Assembly: GCA_035296965.1 (NCBI GenBank)
Contig: DATGZX010000127.1
Location: 1 to 32,153, forward strand
DNA: 32,153 nucleotides
Source: DATGZX01 sp035296965
GTDB lineage: Bacteria > Planctomycetota > Planctomycetia > Gemmatales > Gemmataceae
Direction: 5' to 3'
Shown here: positions 8,788 through 17,215 of the stretch, one piece after another
Layout: every line of letters begins with the position of its first letter
Numbering within the stretch: position 1 is the stretch's first letter
Translations under genes and position numbers: made by a program
Notes under the pieces: model-generated
The model's input: the letters and a program-made list of their open reading frames with translations, nothing else
Told to the model about the DNA's origin: nothing
Database searches by the model: none

Positions 8788-9825
8788 TTAGGAATCTAAT
8801 TCGATAAACAGAGACTGGAAATTGCTATGCTCCGCGAACAGTTCCGAAATCATCTCGGTGGTCGGGGTCGAGCCAACCGTCGAGGGCAACGTAATGGTCT
8901 CCTCGAGTTGGCCCATGGAGAGCGTTTGGCCATTCAGCAAGCAGACGCCCGGAAGAAGTCCGGAAGGCTGGACCGCTGTTTGAAATGTTCCCGCATCGTT
9001 GAACACGGAGTCAATCAGGGTGGCAGCATTCTGCGGAGCACCGGTCCCTGGTGGATTTGCGGGCGTTACGCTTTCGTAAATCTGGGCTTGCCGTGTGAAG
9101 GACCCAAGAATTGCTGGCGCGCCTGTCCCGCAGTATTTGCAAAATACTATGTCCGTGCTGTTCTCAGTCCAATCCTTGAGGACAAGAAACGATCTACTTG
9201 GCCCTTTTCCCGATGTTTGCGCTATGTCCTTCGTAGCGATTGCCGTGAAGTTGAAGGAGACTGATTCTTGCGGCCTAGCTCCTTGGCCCGTCCCCTGAGC
9301 GGTGCCAAGATACTGCATAATGCTGCTTTCGGCCACGACCTCGGTTTTCCCGACAGGTTGGTCGATAGTCAGGATCAACCGAACCGCTCCGCTCATCTGA
9401 TAGCTAGCAGCGATCGTGGCTGGCATAGCTGGATCGGGCGGGTGGCTACTTTCGCTGTATTTGCCGGCCAGGCTATACATCACCTCTAGGGACCAGTGTG
9501 TCGGCGCGGCGCCCGCCGCGGCGCTCCATTCGCCAGTTTGGCTGAAACGTCCCTGGAGATCGAAGTGCGCATTGGTCACTTGCACAGGCGCCGAGTCCCA
9601 TAGTGGAAGATTCAAAAGCTGGAAATCGACCATCACGATCGGCGGCAAGGGCTGCGGATTTACCTGCACGATGGCCGCTGGATGTCCGATCAGGATCGCA
9701 ATTATGGGGTTGCACCGTTCTTCTAGCCTTTCGAGGGCTGGGCGCGCGCGCCGCGCGCTTATTCGCCGAGGAGAGCGTGCGACATGCTCCTTCCGGATTA
9801 GAACTCGTTCGAGGAAACGTGCCAT
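8788..9825 (-). CDS. Hypothetical exported protein with LEPR-XLL-type N-terminus
   Basis: The protein has 345 residues. I chose the ATG at 9823-9825 because AAAAGGAG lies just upstream and because MARFLERV begins the usual basic leader. An upstream in-frame ATG at 9942 would add 39 residues of unlikely composition. Residues about 27-36 read RPALERLEER, the planctomycete export signature, followed by a hydrophobic strand (IIAILIGHPAAIV). The remainder is beta-rich with no recognised domain. It has a CKYCG pair of cysteines near the middle and ends FQSLFIELDS. Transcribed in the same direction as the PEP-CTERM and giant genes, but the gap of 155 bases to the next start makes an operon uncertain. 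Function unknown. Confidence 0.82.
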   Translation of the reverse strand: MARFLERVLIRKEHVARSPRRISARRARPALERLEERCNPIIAILIGHPAAIVQVNPQPLPPIVMVDFQLLNLPLWDSAPVQVTNAHFDLQGRFSQTGEWSAAAGAAPTHWSLEVMYSLAGKYSESSHPPDPAMPATIAASYQMSGAVRLILTIDQPVGKTEVVAESSIMQYLGTAQGTGQGARPQESVSFNFTAIATKDIAQTSGKGPSRSFLVLKDWTENSTDIVFCKYCGTGAPAILGSFTRQAQIYESVTPANPPGTGAPQNAATLIDSVFNDAGTFQTAVQPSGLLPGVCLLNGQTLSMGQLEETITLPSTVGSTPTTEMISELFAEHSNFQSLFIELDS

Positions 9826-10096
9826 GGTAGCTGCTCCTTTTGCTGGATGCATCCGCTCTCGGATTTTGGGTGCCTGCGGGAGCGTCTTCTCAAACGGCTG
9901 TTTCCCGGTGCCCGTCGCTTCGCATCGTGAAACCGCCTCCACGTATCAATGCGAGAAATGATTCAATGTTGCACGCAGCAGGTAGGAAATTTGCTTGCCC
10001 CAATCCAGGGGCTTGGAAATTGTGATTTTTGGAGGGGAGAACCAAGCGGTCATCGCCACTTGGGCAGGCGCGATGACTTAATGCCGTGCAGCGGGG

Positions 10097-10654
10097 TTAG
10101 CACCCCCTGATGCGGCGGTACAGCCAGGCGCGCGCCAGTGCCCAGAGCCGGTCCGCGGCACGACGCCCTAGGCCCAGGACCTTCGCAGCCTCTTGGTGGC
10201 CAAGTCCAGCAAAGTAGCGGAGTTTCACGAGCTGGGCGGCTTGCGGATCGTGCTTTTCAAGCTCCGCGAGCGCCTCGTCGAGTGCCAGCAGATCCTCCGA
10301 CGGCTCATCTACAGCCAGCGACAACTTACCCAGATCGAGGCGCCGCGCCTGGCCGCCGCGCTTGCATGTCGCCTTGCTCCGGCTTCGCTCGACCAGAATG
10401 CGGCGCATGGCTTCAGCCGCGGCGGCGAAGAAGTGTCCCCGGCTGTCCCATTCCTGAACTTTGTCCACGTCGACCAGGCGCATGTATGCTTCGTGGACCA
10501 GGGCCGTGGCTTGAAGTGTTTGGCCCGGTTTCTCGTTCGCTATCCTCCCAGCCGCCAACTGCCGTAACTCCTCGTAGACCAGCGGCAGCAGCTGTTCAGC
10601 TGCGTGCGGGTCTCCCTGCTCGATGGCTGACAAGATGCGTGTGACGTCGCTCAT
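10097..10654 (-). CDS. ECF-type RNA polymerase sigma factor (sigma 1)
   Basis: The protein has 185 residues when started at MSDVTRIL, which aligns with the two other sigma factors in this window. An upstream ATG at 10690 would add 12 residues without support. Region 2 includes EQGDPHAAEQLLPLVYEELRQ at the N-terminus, then ALVHEAYMRLV and the FFAAAAEAMRRILV helix of planctomycete ECF factors (the Sig-70_X6/TIGR02999 type). Region 4 covers AQLVKLRYFAGL through the HTH QEAAKVLGLGRRAADRLWA. The second HTH helix (GRRAADRLWA) differs from those of sigma 2 and 3, so promoter specificity may differ. It is divergent from kinase 1 across 213 bases. In this family the neighbouring kinase is the expected regulatory partner; that pairing is inference here. 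No anti-sigma factor is present. Confidence 0.93.
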   Translation of the reverse strand: MSDVTRILSAIEQGDPHAAEQLLPLVYEELRQLAAGRIANEKPGQTLQATALVHEAYMRLVDVDKVQEWDSRGHFFAAAAEAMRRILVERSRSKATCKRGGQARRLDLGKLSLAVDEPSEDLLALDEALAELEKHDPQAAQLVKLRYFAGLGHQEAAKVLGLGRRAADRLWALARAWLYRRIRGC

Positions 10655-10867
10655 CCAAGCAAGGATAACTGGCCAAAAGATCACTTGCAAGGTGCTACCA
10701 ATCTGCGTGAAAGTCGGCGTGCATCAAATCCAACATCTTGTTGGGCAGCGACCCAGTCAGCGTACCTCCCGGCTTGGTGGCTTACGTGAGAATCTACGAA
10801 TTTTTCACGTGCAACCTGGGCCTTTTTCGCGCATTGATGAGTAGAGACTTCCTATCAAGGTGCCGCA
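10655..10867. promoter_or_regulatory. Divergent promoter region between sigma 1 and kinase 1
   Basis: This region separates two divergently transcribed genes and must hold both promoters. It contains an imperfect inverted repeat: ACGTGAGAA at 10784-10792 and TTTTCACGT at 10802-10810, with a nine-base spacer and one non-Watson-Crick pair. This could be an operator or an ECF promoter element shared by both genes. No convincing -35/-10 pair could be assigned by eye. Confidence 0.35.
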
Positions 10868-13738
10868 ATGGCGACCTGGAATCAACAGGTCAATGAGATT
10901 TTCCTCGAAGCGCTCGAGATCGGGCCGGCCGAGGAGCGCCAGGTCTTTCTCGAACGCGCATGCGCCGCAACGCCCGGCTTGCGCGCCGAAGTCGACGCGT
11001 TGCTCCAGGCCGACGCCTCGGCCGGCAGTTTTTTGGAATCACCAGCATCCGCTCTCGGTCTCGTGACCACCAACAAAGAGCCGGTCCAAGAAAGCCCCGG
11101 CACGCTCATCGGCCCGTACAAGCTGCTGGAGCAAATCGGCGAAGGAGGGTTCGGCCTGGTCTTCATGGCCGAACAGCAGCAGCCAGTCCGCCGCAAGGTG
11201 GCTCTCAAGATCCTCAAGCCCGGCATGGACACGCGCCAGGTGATCGCCCGCTTCGAAGCCGAACGGCAGGCGCTGGCCTTAATGGACCACCCACATATCG
11301 CCCACGTCCTCGACGCCGGCGCGACCAGCACGGGCCGGCCCTACTTCGTCATGGACCTGGTCCGTGGACTGTCGATCACGGAGTTTTGCGACCACGGTCA
11401 GCTCTCTCTCCGCGAACGGCTGGAACTGTTCGTGTCGGTCTGTCAGGCGGTGCAGCACGCGCACCAGAAGGGGATCATCCACAGGGACATCAAGCCGTCC
11501 AATGTGCTGGTGACACTGCACGATGGGGTGCCAGTGGCCAAGATCATCGACTTTGGCATCGCCAAGGCGTTGGGCCAGCAACTCACCGACAAGACGCTGT
11601 TCACCGGCTTTGCGCAGATGATCGGCACACCGTTGTACATGAGTCCCGAGCAAGCGGAGCTGAGCGGGTTGGATGTAGACACGCGCAGCGACATTTACTC
11701 GCTCGGCGTGCTGCTTTATGAGCTGCTCACCGGCACGACCCCCTTCGATCAGGCGCGCCTCCGCACGGTGGCGTTCGAAGAGATGCGGCGGATCATTCGG
11801 GAGGAAGAACCGCCCAAGCCGAGCACGCGGATCAGCACCCTGGGGCAGGCAGCGACCACGATTTCAGCGCAGAGGCGGAGCGAACCCAGCAGACTGCGCC
11901 AGCTGTTGCGGGGCGAGCTGGACTGGATCGTGATGAAGGCGCTCGAGAAAGACCGCAATCGCCGTTACGAGAGTGCCAGCGCCCTGGCCGCCGACGTCGA
12001 TCGCTACCTGAACAATGAGGCCGTGCAGGCGTGCCCGCCCGCAGTATGGTACCGCTACCGCAAATTTGTGCAGCGAAATCGCGGCGCACTTCTGACGGCG
12101 CTCGTGATCACAGCCGCACTCGGCGTGCTGACCGGTACACTCGGCTTGGCCGCTCGCGAGAGCGCCTTGCGGGATGCGGCATTGGCTAGCGAGGTGCATC
12201 GCTCCCTGGACGAGGCCGCCTCATTAGTCGCGGATGAGAAATGGCAGGAGGCATGGGTGCCGGTTCAACGCGCCGAAAAGCTCCTCGCGGCCAGCGGCCG
12301 GCAGGAACTTCCTGCGGAGCTATTGGACCTGAGGAGCGACTTGACCATGGCGCAGCGGCTGGAGGAAATCTATAGTCAGCCCAGGAGTGAGAATTTCACC
12401 AGCGGCCAAGAACAAGATGAGGATTACGCCCAGGCATTCATGAATTATGGCATCGACATGACGACAATGCCGACCACGGAAGCGGCTGAACGGATTCGGG
12501 CACGGAGCATCCGGCGGACACTGGCCCGGGCGCTTGATTTCTGGTCCGGCATGCGCCGGGTTGCCGCGACAAACGTGCCTCCCAACTGGAAGCAATTATT
12601 GGAGGTTGCGCGGGAGGCAGATCCCGACCCGTGGCGCAGCCAGGTGCGCGCGGCCCTGTCTGGAGATGATCGGAAAGCCCTGGAGGCTCTGGCGGCCTCC
12701 GTGGACGCCCGCCAACTGCCCCCAGACAGCTTGACGCTGCTAGGGCGCAGCTTGGGCGATTACTTGAGTTCCCCGGCGCAGGCCGTGAGCTTGCTGCGGC
12801 AGGCGCAACGGCAATACCCCGCAGACTTGTGGATCAATGACGCCCTAGGCTGGTATTGTTTCAGTGCATTGAAGCCTCCCAAGTATGACGATGCCGTTCG
12901 CTTCTATACTGTCGCCCAGGTCGTACGGCCGCACAGCCCCGGTCGAAGGGTAGCTCTGGCAAACGTCTTGCTGGCGAAAGGATCTGACCAGGAAGCTCTC
13001 GCACAGATCTCGAGGGCAATCGAGATGGACGCGCAGTCCGCAAAGGCTTGGGAAGCGCAGGGCCTGGCCCATGGAAAACTCCAGCATTGGGATCTGGCTC
13101 TGGCCGACTTTTGCAAGGTCATTGAACTGGATCCACAATCGGCGCGAGGCTGGGTGAACCGAGGCATCGTCTATGGCCAACTCGGCAAACTGGACAAGGC
13201 ACTTGCGGATCATGACAAAGGCATCGAGCTGAGCCCCAAATGGGGAGCGGCGTGGGGTAGCCGGGGCTACATACATTCCCGCCGCGGTGAGAAGGAGCTG
13301 GCGATCGCCGACTACACGAAGTCCATTGAGCTGGACCCGAATTATGCGCTCCCTTTTAACAATCTCGCCTGGCTGCTGATCACGCGGACTGACGTCTCGC
13401 GCCGCGAGCCGAAACGAGCGGTCGACCTGGCCAAGCGAGCGGTTGCATTCGAGCCTGAGAATGGCGGCTGGTGGAACACGCTTGGCGTGGCCCATCACCG
13501 GGCGACAAACTGGACAAGCTCCATCGAGGCCGCGACCAAGTCCATGGAACTTATGAAGGGGCAAGCAGAGGCGTTCAATACTTTCACCCTGGCCATGGCA
13601 CACTGGCAGCTGGGTCACCGAGAGGAAGCCCGCAAGTGGTACGACAAGGCAGTCCAATGGAGGGAGAAGAACGCTCCCAAAGATGCGGAACTACGCAGCT
13701 TCTATGCGGAGGCGACCCAATTACTCGGCGTCAAATAA
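10868..13738 (+). CDS. Serine/threonine protein kinase with TPR domain (kinase 1)
   Basis: The protein has 956 residues. A short N-terminal segment (1-60) resembles the 'EALLQADASAGSFLE' leader of planctomycete kinases. The kinase domain spans about 83-345: glycine loop GEGGFG (91-96), catalytic lysine in VALK (K114), HRDIKPSN (D207, N212), DFG (228-230) and SPE in place of APE (259-261). All residues needed for catalysis are visible. A single membrane helix lies at about 405-428, so the kinase is cytoplasmic and the C-terminal part is probably periplasmic or in the expanded cell envelope compartment. The C-terminal 350 residues contain TPR units (for example AWEAQGLAHGKLQHWDLALADF) for protein contacts. 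It likely senses or scaffolds through the TPRs and signals inside the cell; targets are unknown. It ends about 45 bases before the GNAT remnant. Confidence 0.96.
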   Translation: MATWNQQVNEIFLEALEIGPAEERQVFLERACAATPGLRAEVDALLQADASAGSFLESPASALGLVTTNKEPVQESPGTLIGPYKLLEQIGEGGFGLVFMAEQQQPVRRKVALKILKPGMDTRQVIARFEAERQALALMDHPHIAHVLDAGATSTGRPYFVMDLVRGLSITEFCDHGQLSLRERLELFVSVCQAVQHAHQKGIIHRDIKPSNVLVTLHDGVPVAKIIDFGIAKALGQQLTDKTLFTGFAQMIGTPLYMSPEQAELSGLDVDTRSDIYSLGVLLYELLTGTTPFDQARLRTVAFEEMRRIIREEEPPKPSTRISTLGQAATTISAQRRSEPSRLRQLLRGELDWIVMKALEKDRNRRYESASALAADVDRYLNNEAVQACPPAVWYRYRKFVQRNRGALLTALVITAALGVLTGTLGLAARESALRDAALASEVHRSLDEAASLVADEKWQEAWVPVQRAEKLLAASGRQELPAELLDLRSDLTMAQRLEEIYSQPRSENFTSGQEQDEDYAQAFMNYGIDMTTMPTTEAAERIRARSIRRTLARALDFWSGMRRVAATNVPPNWKQLLEVAREADPDPWRSQVRAALSGDDRKALEALAASVDARQLPPDSLTLLGRSLGDYLSSPAQAVSLLRQAQRQYPADLWINDALGWYCFSALKPPKYDDAVRFYTVAQVVRPHSPGRRVALANVLLAKGSDQEALAQISRAIEMDAQSAKAWEAQGLAHGKLQHWDLALADFCKVIELDPQSARGWVNRGIVYGQLGKLDKALADHDKGIELSPKWGAAWGSRGYIHSRRGEKELAIADYTKSIELDPNYALPFNNLAWLLITRTDVSRREPKRAVDLAKRAVAFEPENGGWWNTLGVAHHRATNWTSSIEAATKSMELMKGQAEAFNTFTLAMAHWQLGHREEARKWYDKAVQWREKNAPKDAELRSFYAEATQLLGVK

Positions 13739-13781
13739 AAAGAAAGTAAGACCAGTGGGATGGGGTTTCAATAACCGGCAG

Positions 13782-13898
13782 GGAGCCAAGCGCATCAAGG
13801 CGCTGGTGGAGAAGCATCACCCGTGGGCCATGACTTTTTGGGAGGCGGTCGGGTATCGGGTGGACGAGCGGATCGTCCGTCGTGTCCGCACGCTCTGA
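13782..13898 (+). pseudogene. GNAT acetyltransferase, C-terminal remnant
   Basis: Thirty-eight codons plus stop read GAKRIKALVEKHHPWAMTFW and continue EAVGYRVDERIVRRVRTL. This is the final helix-strand segment of GNAT N-acetyltransferases, where a short loop is followed by 'A-x-FWE-x-x-GY' and a closing strand. The acetyl-CoA binding motif (Q/R-x-x-G-x-G/A) and everything before it are missing. No start codon for this part is credible. It sits between the stop of kinase 1 and the broken cyclase gene, so it marks a deletion joint. Confidence 0.7.
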
Positions 13899-13913
13899 AC
13901 CGCACGGGAGTCA

Positions 13914-14619
13914 TCCACGCTGGTCGATGTTAGCCATGTCATCGAAAACGGCATGATTACCTACAAGGATCTGCCGGCACCCCTCGTCTGCGATTTCCTC
14001 AGCCGGGAGCAGTCCCGGTCGCATTACGCTCCGGGCACCGAGTTCCACATCGGCAAGATCGAGATGGTTGCGAACACCGGCACCTACCTCGACTCGCCGT
14101 TCCACCAACGGCAAAGACTTGTCGGAACTTCCCCTGGAGCGCCTGGCGAACCTGGAATGCGCCGTGATCCCTGCCGACCTGTCGAATGACCGGGCCATCA
14201 GTCGTGCGGCGCTCACAGACTGCGACCTTCGAGGCAAAGCGGTCCTGGTTCGCACCGGCTGGGATGCGCACTGGCGCACGGACCAGTATTTCGAGGGCCA
14301 TCCTTTCCTGACGAAAGACGCCGCCGAGTACCTACTCGAAGCGGGCGTGGCGCTGGTGGGCATCGACTCGCTGAACATTGACGACACCGGCGACCTGAGC
14401 CGGCCCGTACATTCCCTCCTCCTCGCCGCCGAAGTCCCGATTGTCGAACACCTGCGAGGATTGGGCCGGCTTCCGGGTGCCGGGTTTCGTTTCTTCGCAG
14501 TGCCGGTCAAGATCAAGAACATGGGAACCTTCCCGGTGCGAGCCTTTGGAGTCGTGCAAATGCACCCCGGGGAAGTTACTTCAGATCAGCAGGCATTGCG
14601 ACGGAGGCGATCTGCATAG
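13914..14619 (+). pseudogene. Cyclase-family protein (kynurenine-formamidase-like), frameshifted
   Basis: Two frames together encode one protein. Frame one (13914-14105) gives STLVDVSHVIENGMITYK and, further on, ANTGTYLDSPFH, the metal-site motif of the cyclase/formamidase family. Frame two (from 14107) gives NGKDLSELPLERL and later HSLLLAAEVPIVEHLRGL, then FFAVPVKIKNMGTFPVRAF. Normal family members carry two or three residues between SPFH and the GKDL string. A loss of 8 bases just after 14105 would explain the shift. No ATG precedes LVDVSHVI in frame, so the start is lost too. Downstream reading ends at TAG 14617-14619. Enzymes of this family hydrolyse amide or lactone bonds using a metal ion. 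A sequencing error could mimic the frameshift but not the missing start. Confidence 0.8.
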
Positions 14620-14621
14620 TC

Positions 14622-14662
14622 CAACCCGCCAGTTTACAGCCGGGCTGTATACTGGCGGGTTG
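14622..14662. terminator. Strong hairpin after the cyclase remnant
   Basis: The arms CAACCCGCCAGTTTACAGC (14622-14640) and GCTGTATACTGGCGGGTTG (14644-14662) pair over 19 positions with one mismatch, around the three-base loop CGG. It begins three bases after the cyclase stop. A long T-run does not follow on either strand, so it is not a textbook intrinsic terminator. It could be a bidirectional transcription stop or an mRNA-stabilising structure. Confidence 0.5.
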
Positions 14663-14951
14663 ATGGTTTGATCATTCTTTCGGGGAGCCGGTTGGGACGC
14701 TGCTCGAAGCTGACGCGGTGGGCCACATGCTCGTACATGGCCCAACTCTTCAGAACGTGGAAGTGCTTCGCGCACCTCTTGTACCGGTGAGGGAGGAAGT
14801 CTCGGCAACAGTCCAGGCAGCCGTGGAGGGGGGCATCGCACTCGATGACCCCATTTTCATTGCACGCCAGAATCGGCGCGATATCAGCAGAGGCTGTCCT
14901 GCCGCGACATTCTCTTGATGACTGGGCGACATCATCGGAAACGCCGCAGGA
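14634..14951 (-). other. Open frame without start codon, Cys-rich, unidentified
   Basis: The minus strand is open from an in-frame TAG at 14952-14954 to the TAA at 14634-14636, which lies within the hairpin. The reading contains HGCLDCCRDF, then HRYKRCAKHFHVLKSWAMYE. There is no ATG before the middle of the frame and I recognise no family. The plus strand over the same bases is also open for 66 codons (14718-14918). The region is therefore ambiguous: it may be a gene remnant or only GC-driven openness. It fills the 330-base gap between the cyclase remnant and the HEPN gene. Confidence 0.25.
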
Positions 14952-14988
14952 CTATTTCGTGCGCCGCCTTCTCCCGTAGAATGGCTCC

Positions 14989-16146
14989 ATGGGTACTTAT
15001 CTTCTGAAAGACACATGGGCGAAGCTTGACCAGGGGGAATTAAGGCAAATCCTGCACGAACGCATTGGAACACCGGGTCAGTATCATGATCACGCAAACA
15101 ATCCAAACACGTTTTATCTTCCGCTCGCAGGCTCGGCTTGCCAGATCAAGCTGACGTTTTCCAAAAACAAGCAGATTGTCGCCATCGAGCCCGGTCCGAC
15201 TTTCGATGCCACAAAATGGGCGCTCGCTATTGAGGACATTGAGAGAGCAGAACCGCTAAAGGTAGGGCGGGATTGCAGTTTCAGCAGCTTTCGCGTGCTT
15301 GGTTCCTGGAGAGGGCAACGCTCCGGCGTGCAGATTCTGCCGCCGCCGGCTGATGCTCCCCAAGCCCCGGTGGAGATGGCGGATCACCCGTTCATCCTTG
15401 AATTCCCGATTAAAGCAAGCAATCTCTGGGCGATCACTAACTATCGGCGGATGCGGGAACACCGCAAGCTTACACATCTCCTCAATGTTCTTCTTGCCGG
15501 GGGAACCTCCTGCCAACCGCGACGCTTCAGGCACTTATGGGCCGTTGTGCCGGGGGATGCCCAGTATGAAGTCAAATGGGTTCAAGAGTTTTTCTGGGCT
15601 AAGTTCGGCGAGGTCGTGATGGAGGAACTATCTCCGCCTCCGGCCGAACGGATCGAAGAGCTCGACCCGGAAGCATACTACGCAGGTGTGGGCCACGATG
15701 GCCGCCCCTTACGCGTCCCGGCCGACCTCGACGATTCGATTTGTTGCTACGGGCAGCTTTCACCGGGAAACCGTGCCAAGTTCGATCGCGCCAGCTTCTG
15801 GATGGACATGGCCTCCCGCCAATGGACGATATCTTTTTCTGCTTCTTTTGCTTCCCTCGTCATTGCCATCGAGTCGTTGACCAAGCGAGGGAAGATTGGT
15901 GCCAAGGAGAGATTTCGCAAGCTCATCGAGAGATACGCCTCTGGTGCCGCTCTGGAGCATCGCCGCAATGACATGTACTCCCTTCGCTCAGAGATTCTCC
16001 ATGGCAGCGCGTTGATGCAGATGGATCAGGACGCTCACTTCGGCTGGGACCCGCCCGAACACAACGAAGAAGAGCTGTTCAGGGAGCTTTGGGATTTGAC
16101 CAGGATTGCTGTCCGTAATTGGCTCAAGGATCCGCCTCCCTCTTGA
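14989..16146 (+). CDS. HEPN-domain protein (ApeA-like), candidate RNase
   Basis: The protein has 385 residues with no signal peptide or membrane helix, so it is cytoplasmic. The first about 270 residues are not recognised. The C-terminal about 110 residues (roughly 285-385) look like an Apea-like HEPN domain: an AIESLTKRG helix, then ERFRKLIERY, then DMYSLRSEILHG. The last string supplies the R-x4-H motif (R333, H338) that forms the nuclease site in many HEPN toxins and defence RNases. A final helix (ELFRELWDLTRIAVRNWL) matches the closing helix of the domain. The start at 14989 is the first in-frame ATG; an ATG at 14981 is in another frame. The next gene on the same strand encodes a nucleoside-phosphorylase domain, which is also frequent in defence effectors. 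RNase activity is inferred from the motif only. Confidence 0.8.
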   Translation: MGTYLLKDTWAKLDQGELRQILHERIGTPGQYHDHANNPNTFYLPLAGSACQIKLTFSKNKQIVAIEPGPTFDATKWALAIEDIERAEPLKVGRDCSFSSFRVLGSWRGQRSGVQILPPPADAPQAPVEMADHPFILEFPIKASNLWAITNYRRMREHRKLTHLLNVLLAGGTSCQPRRFRHLWAVVPGDAQYEVKWVQEFFWAKFGEVVMEELSPPPAERIEELDPEAYYAGVGHDGRPLRVPADLDDSICCYGQLSPGNRAKFDRASFWMDMASRQWTISFSASFASLVIAIESLTKRGKIGAKERFRKLIERYASGAALEHRRNDMYSLRSEILHGSALMQMDQDAHFGWDPPEHNEEELFRELWDLTRIAVRNWLKDPPPS

Positions 16147-16354
16147 GCATGGTCCTCTTTCTGCAAGTGCTGCGCAAAACCCAGGCCACGGCCCGTGTTG
16201 GGGAGGCGGCTATTCCGAGGATGCTCGATTCGTGTTGCCTAAGCGCAGGACAGCGGAGGGCATCACCCGAACAGCCGTCGCCACAGGCGGCGCAAAAAGC
16301 CGTCACAGGGCGGGGCGTCGGCATACATTGACTTAACTGCAACGAGGTCGCCTA

Positions 16355-17215
16355 GTGTCTTCCATTACACCTCTAGCACACGCGCAAGGATCCCACCCTC
16401 AAGCGCTTATCTTGACAGCACTGAGCTTGGAGTGCCAGGCTGTACTGGAGCACCTCGATCCCGAAGGTCGGCACGACGAAGAGGATCGCTACGGCACCGT
16501 GTACTCCTGCGGCATTTTCACTTCTGGTGACGTCCGGTGGAAAGTAGCTGTTGCTGAATGTGGGCCTGGAAACACCAACGTCTCCGTCATTGCCACATGC
16601 GCAATCATTCAGTTCGAACCAGAAGTAGTTCTCTTCGTTGGCGTAGCAGGAAGTCTAAAGAAGGACGTTCGACTCGGCCACGTCGTTGCATCAACCAAGA
16701 TCTACAACATCCACTCCGGCAAGGCAGAAGAGACATTCCGGCCTCGTCCAGCCGTGCATAACACAAGTCACAGGATGGAACAACTCGCCAGGGCAGTTGC
16801 TCGGGCTGACCAGTGGCTCAAGAGGATTCGCAAGCGGCACGCCGACCAGGTGGAGGCCCCACAAGCTCACGTTGGGCCCATTGCGGCGGGCGAACAGGTC
16901 GTAGCTCACGAACTTTCTCAAACGTACCAGCTTATTCGGCAGAACTATAGCGATGCTCTAGCCATCGAAATGGAGGGTTATGCCACGCTGGCGGCAACGC
17001 GCATTCCTCAAGTGGACGCCATTGTAGTTCGGTGCATTTCGGACAATGTTCTGGACAAGGCACAATGCGACGACAAAGGCTGGCAGCCAATTGCAGCCCA
17101 TATTGCGAGGCCGGCGTTCTTGTTCAGTTCGACAGCCGCTGCCTGGGCATCAGGACCCAATTGCGAAGCCGCAGCGCCGAGTGCATCTGAGGTTTGCAAT
17201 GGATGGCGGCCTTGA
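16355..17215 (+). CDS. Nucleoside-phosphorylase-superfamily protein with disrupted 3' end
   Basis: The 286-residue frame starts at GTG 16355, seven bases after GAGG. Residues about 17-250 are a phosphorylase (PNP/UDP, MTA/SAH nucleosidase) fold: ALILTALSLECQAV at the start, FVGVAGS (94-100), EMEG (205-208) for ribose binding, and RCISDN (D230 at the position of the catalytic acid). The length and 'SLECQAV' start resemble phosphorylase domains found as effectors or N-terminal modules in bacterial conflict systems; stand-alone housekeeping nucleosidases are another possibility. After WQPIAAHIA (near 17107) the frame enters antisense IS66 sequence, so the last 35 or so residues are not native. 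The protein may have lost only its final helix or a longer C-terminal module; the sequence cannot tell which. It lies 208 bases after the HEPN gene on the same strand. Confidence 0.8.
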   Translation: MSSITPLAHAQGSHPQALILTALSLECQAVLEHLDPEGRHDEEDRYGTVYSCGIFTSGDVRWKVAVAECGPGNTNVSVIATCAIIQFEPEVVLFVGVAGSLKKDVRLGHVVASTKIYNIHSGKAEETFRPRPAVHNTSHRMEQLARAVARADQWLKRIRKRHADQVEAPQAHVGPIAAGEQVVAHELSQTYQLIRQNYSDALAIEMEGYATLAATRIPQVDAIVVRCISDNVLDKAQCDDKGWQPIAAHIARPAFLFSSTAAAWASGPNCEAAAPSASEVCNGWRP

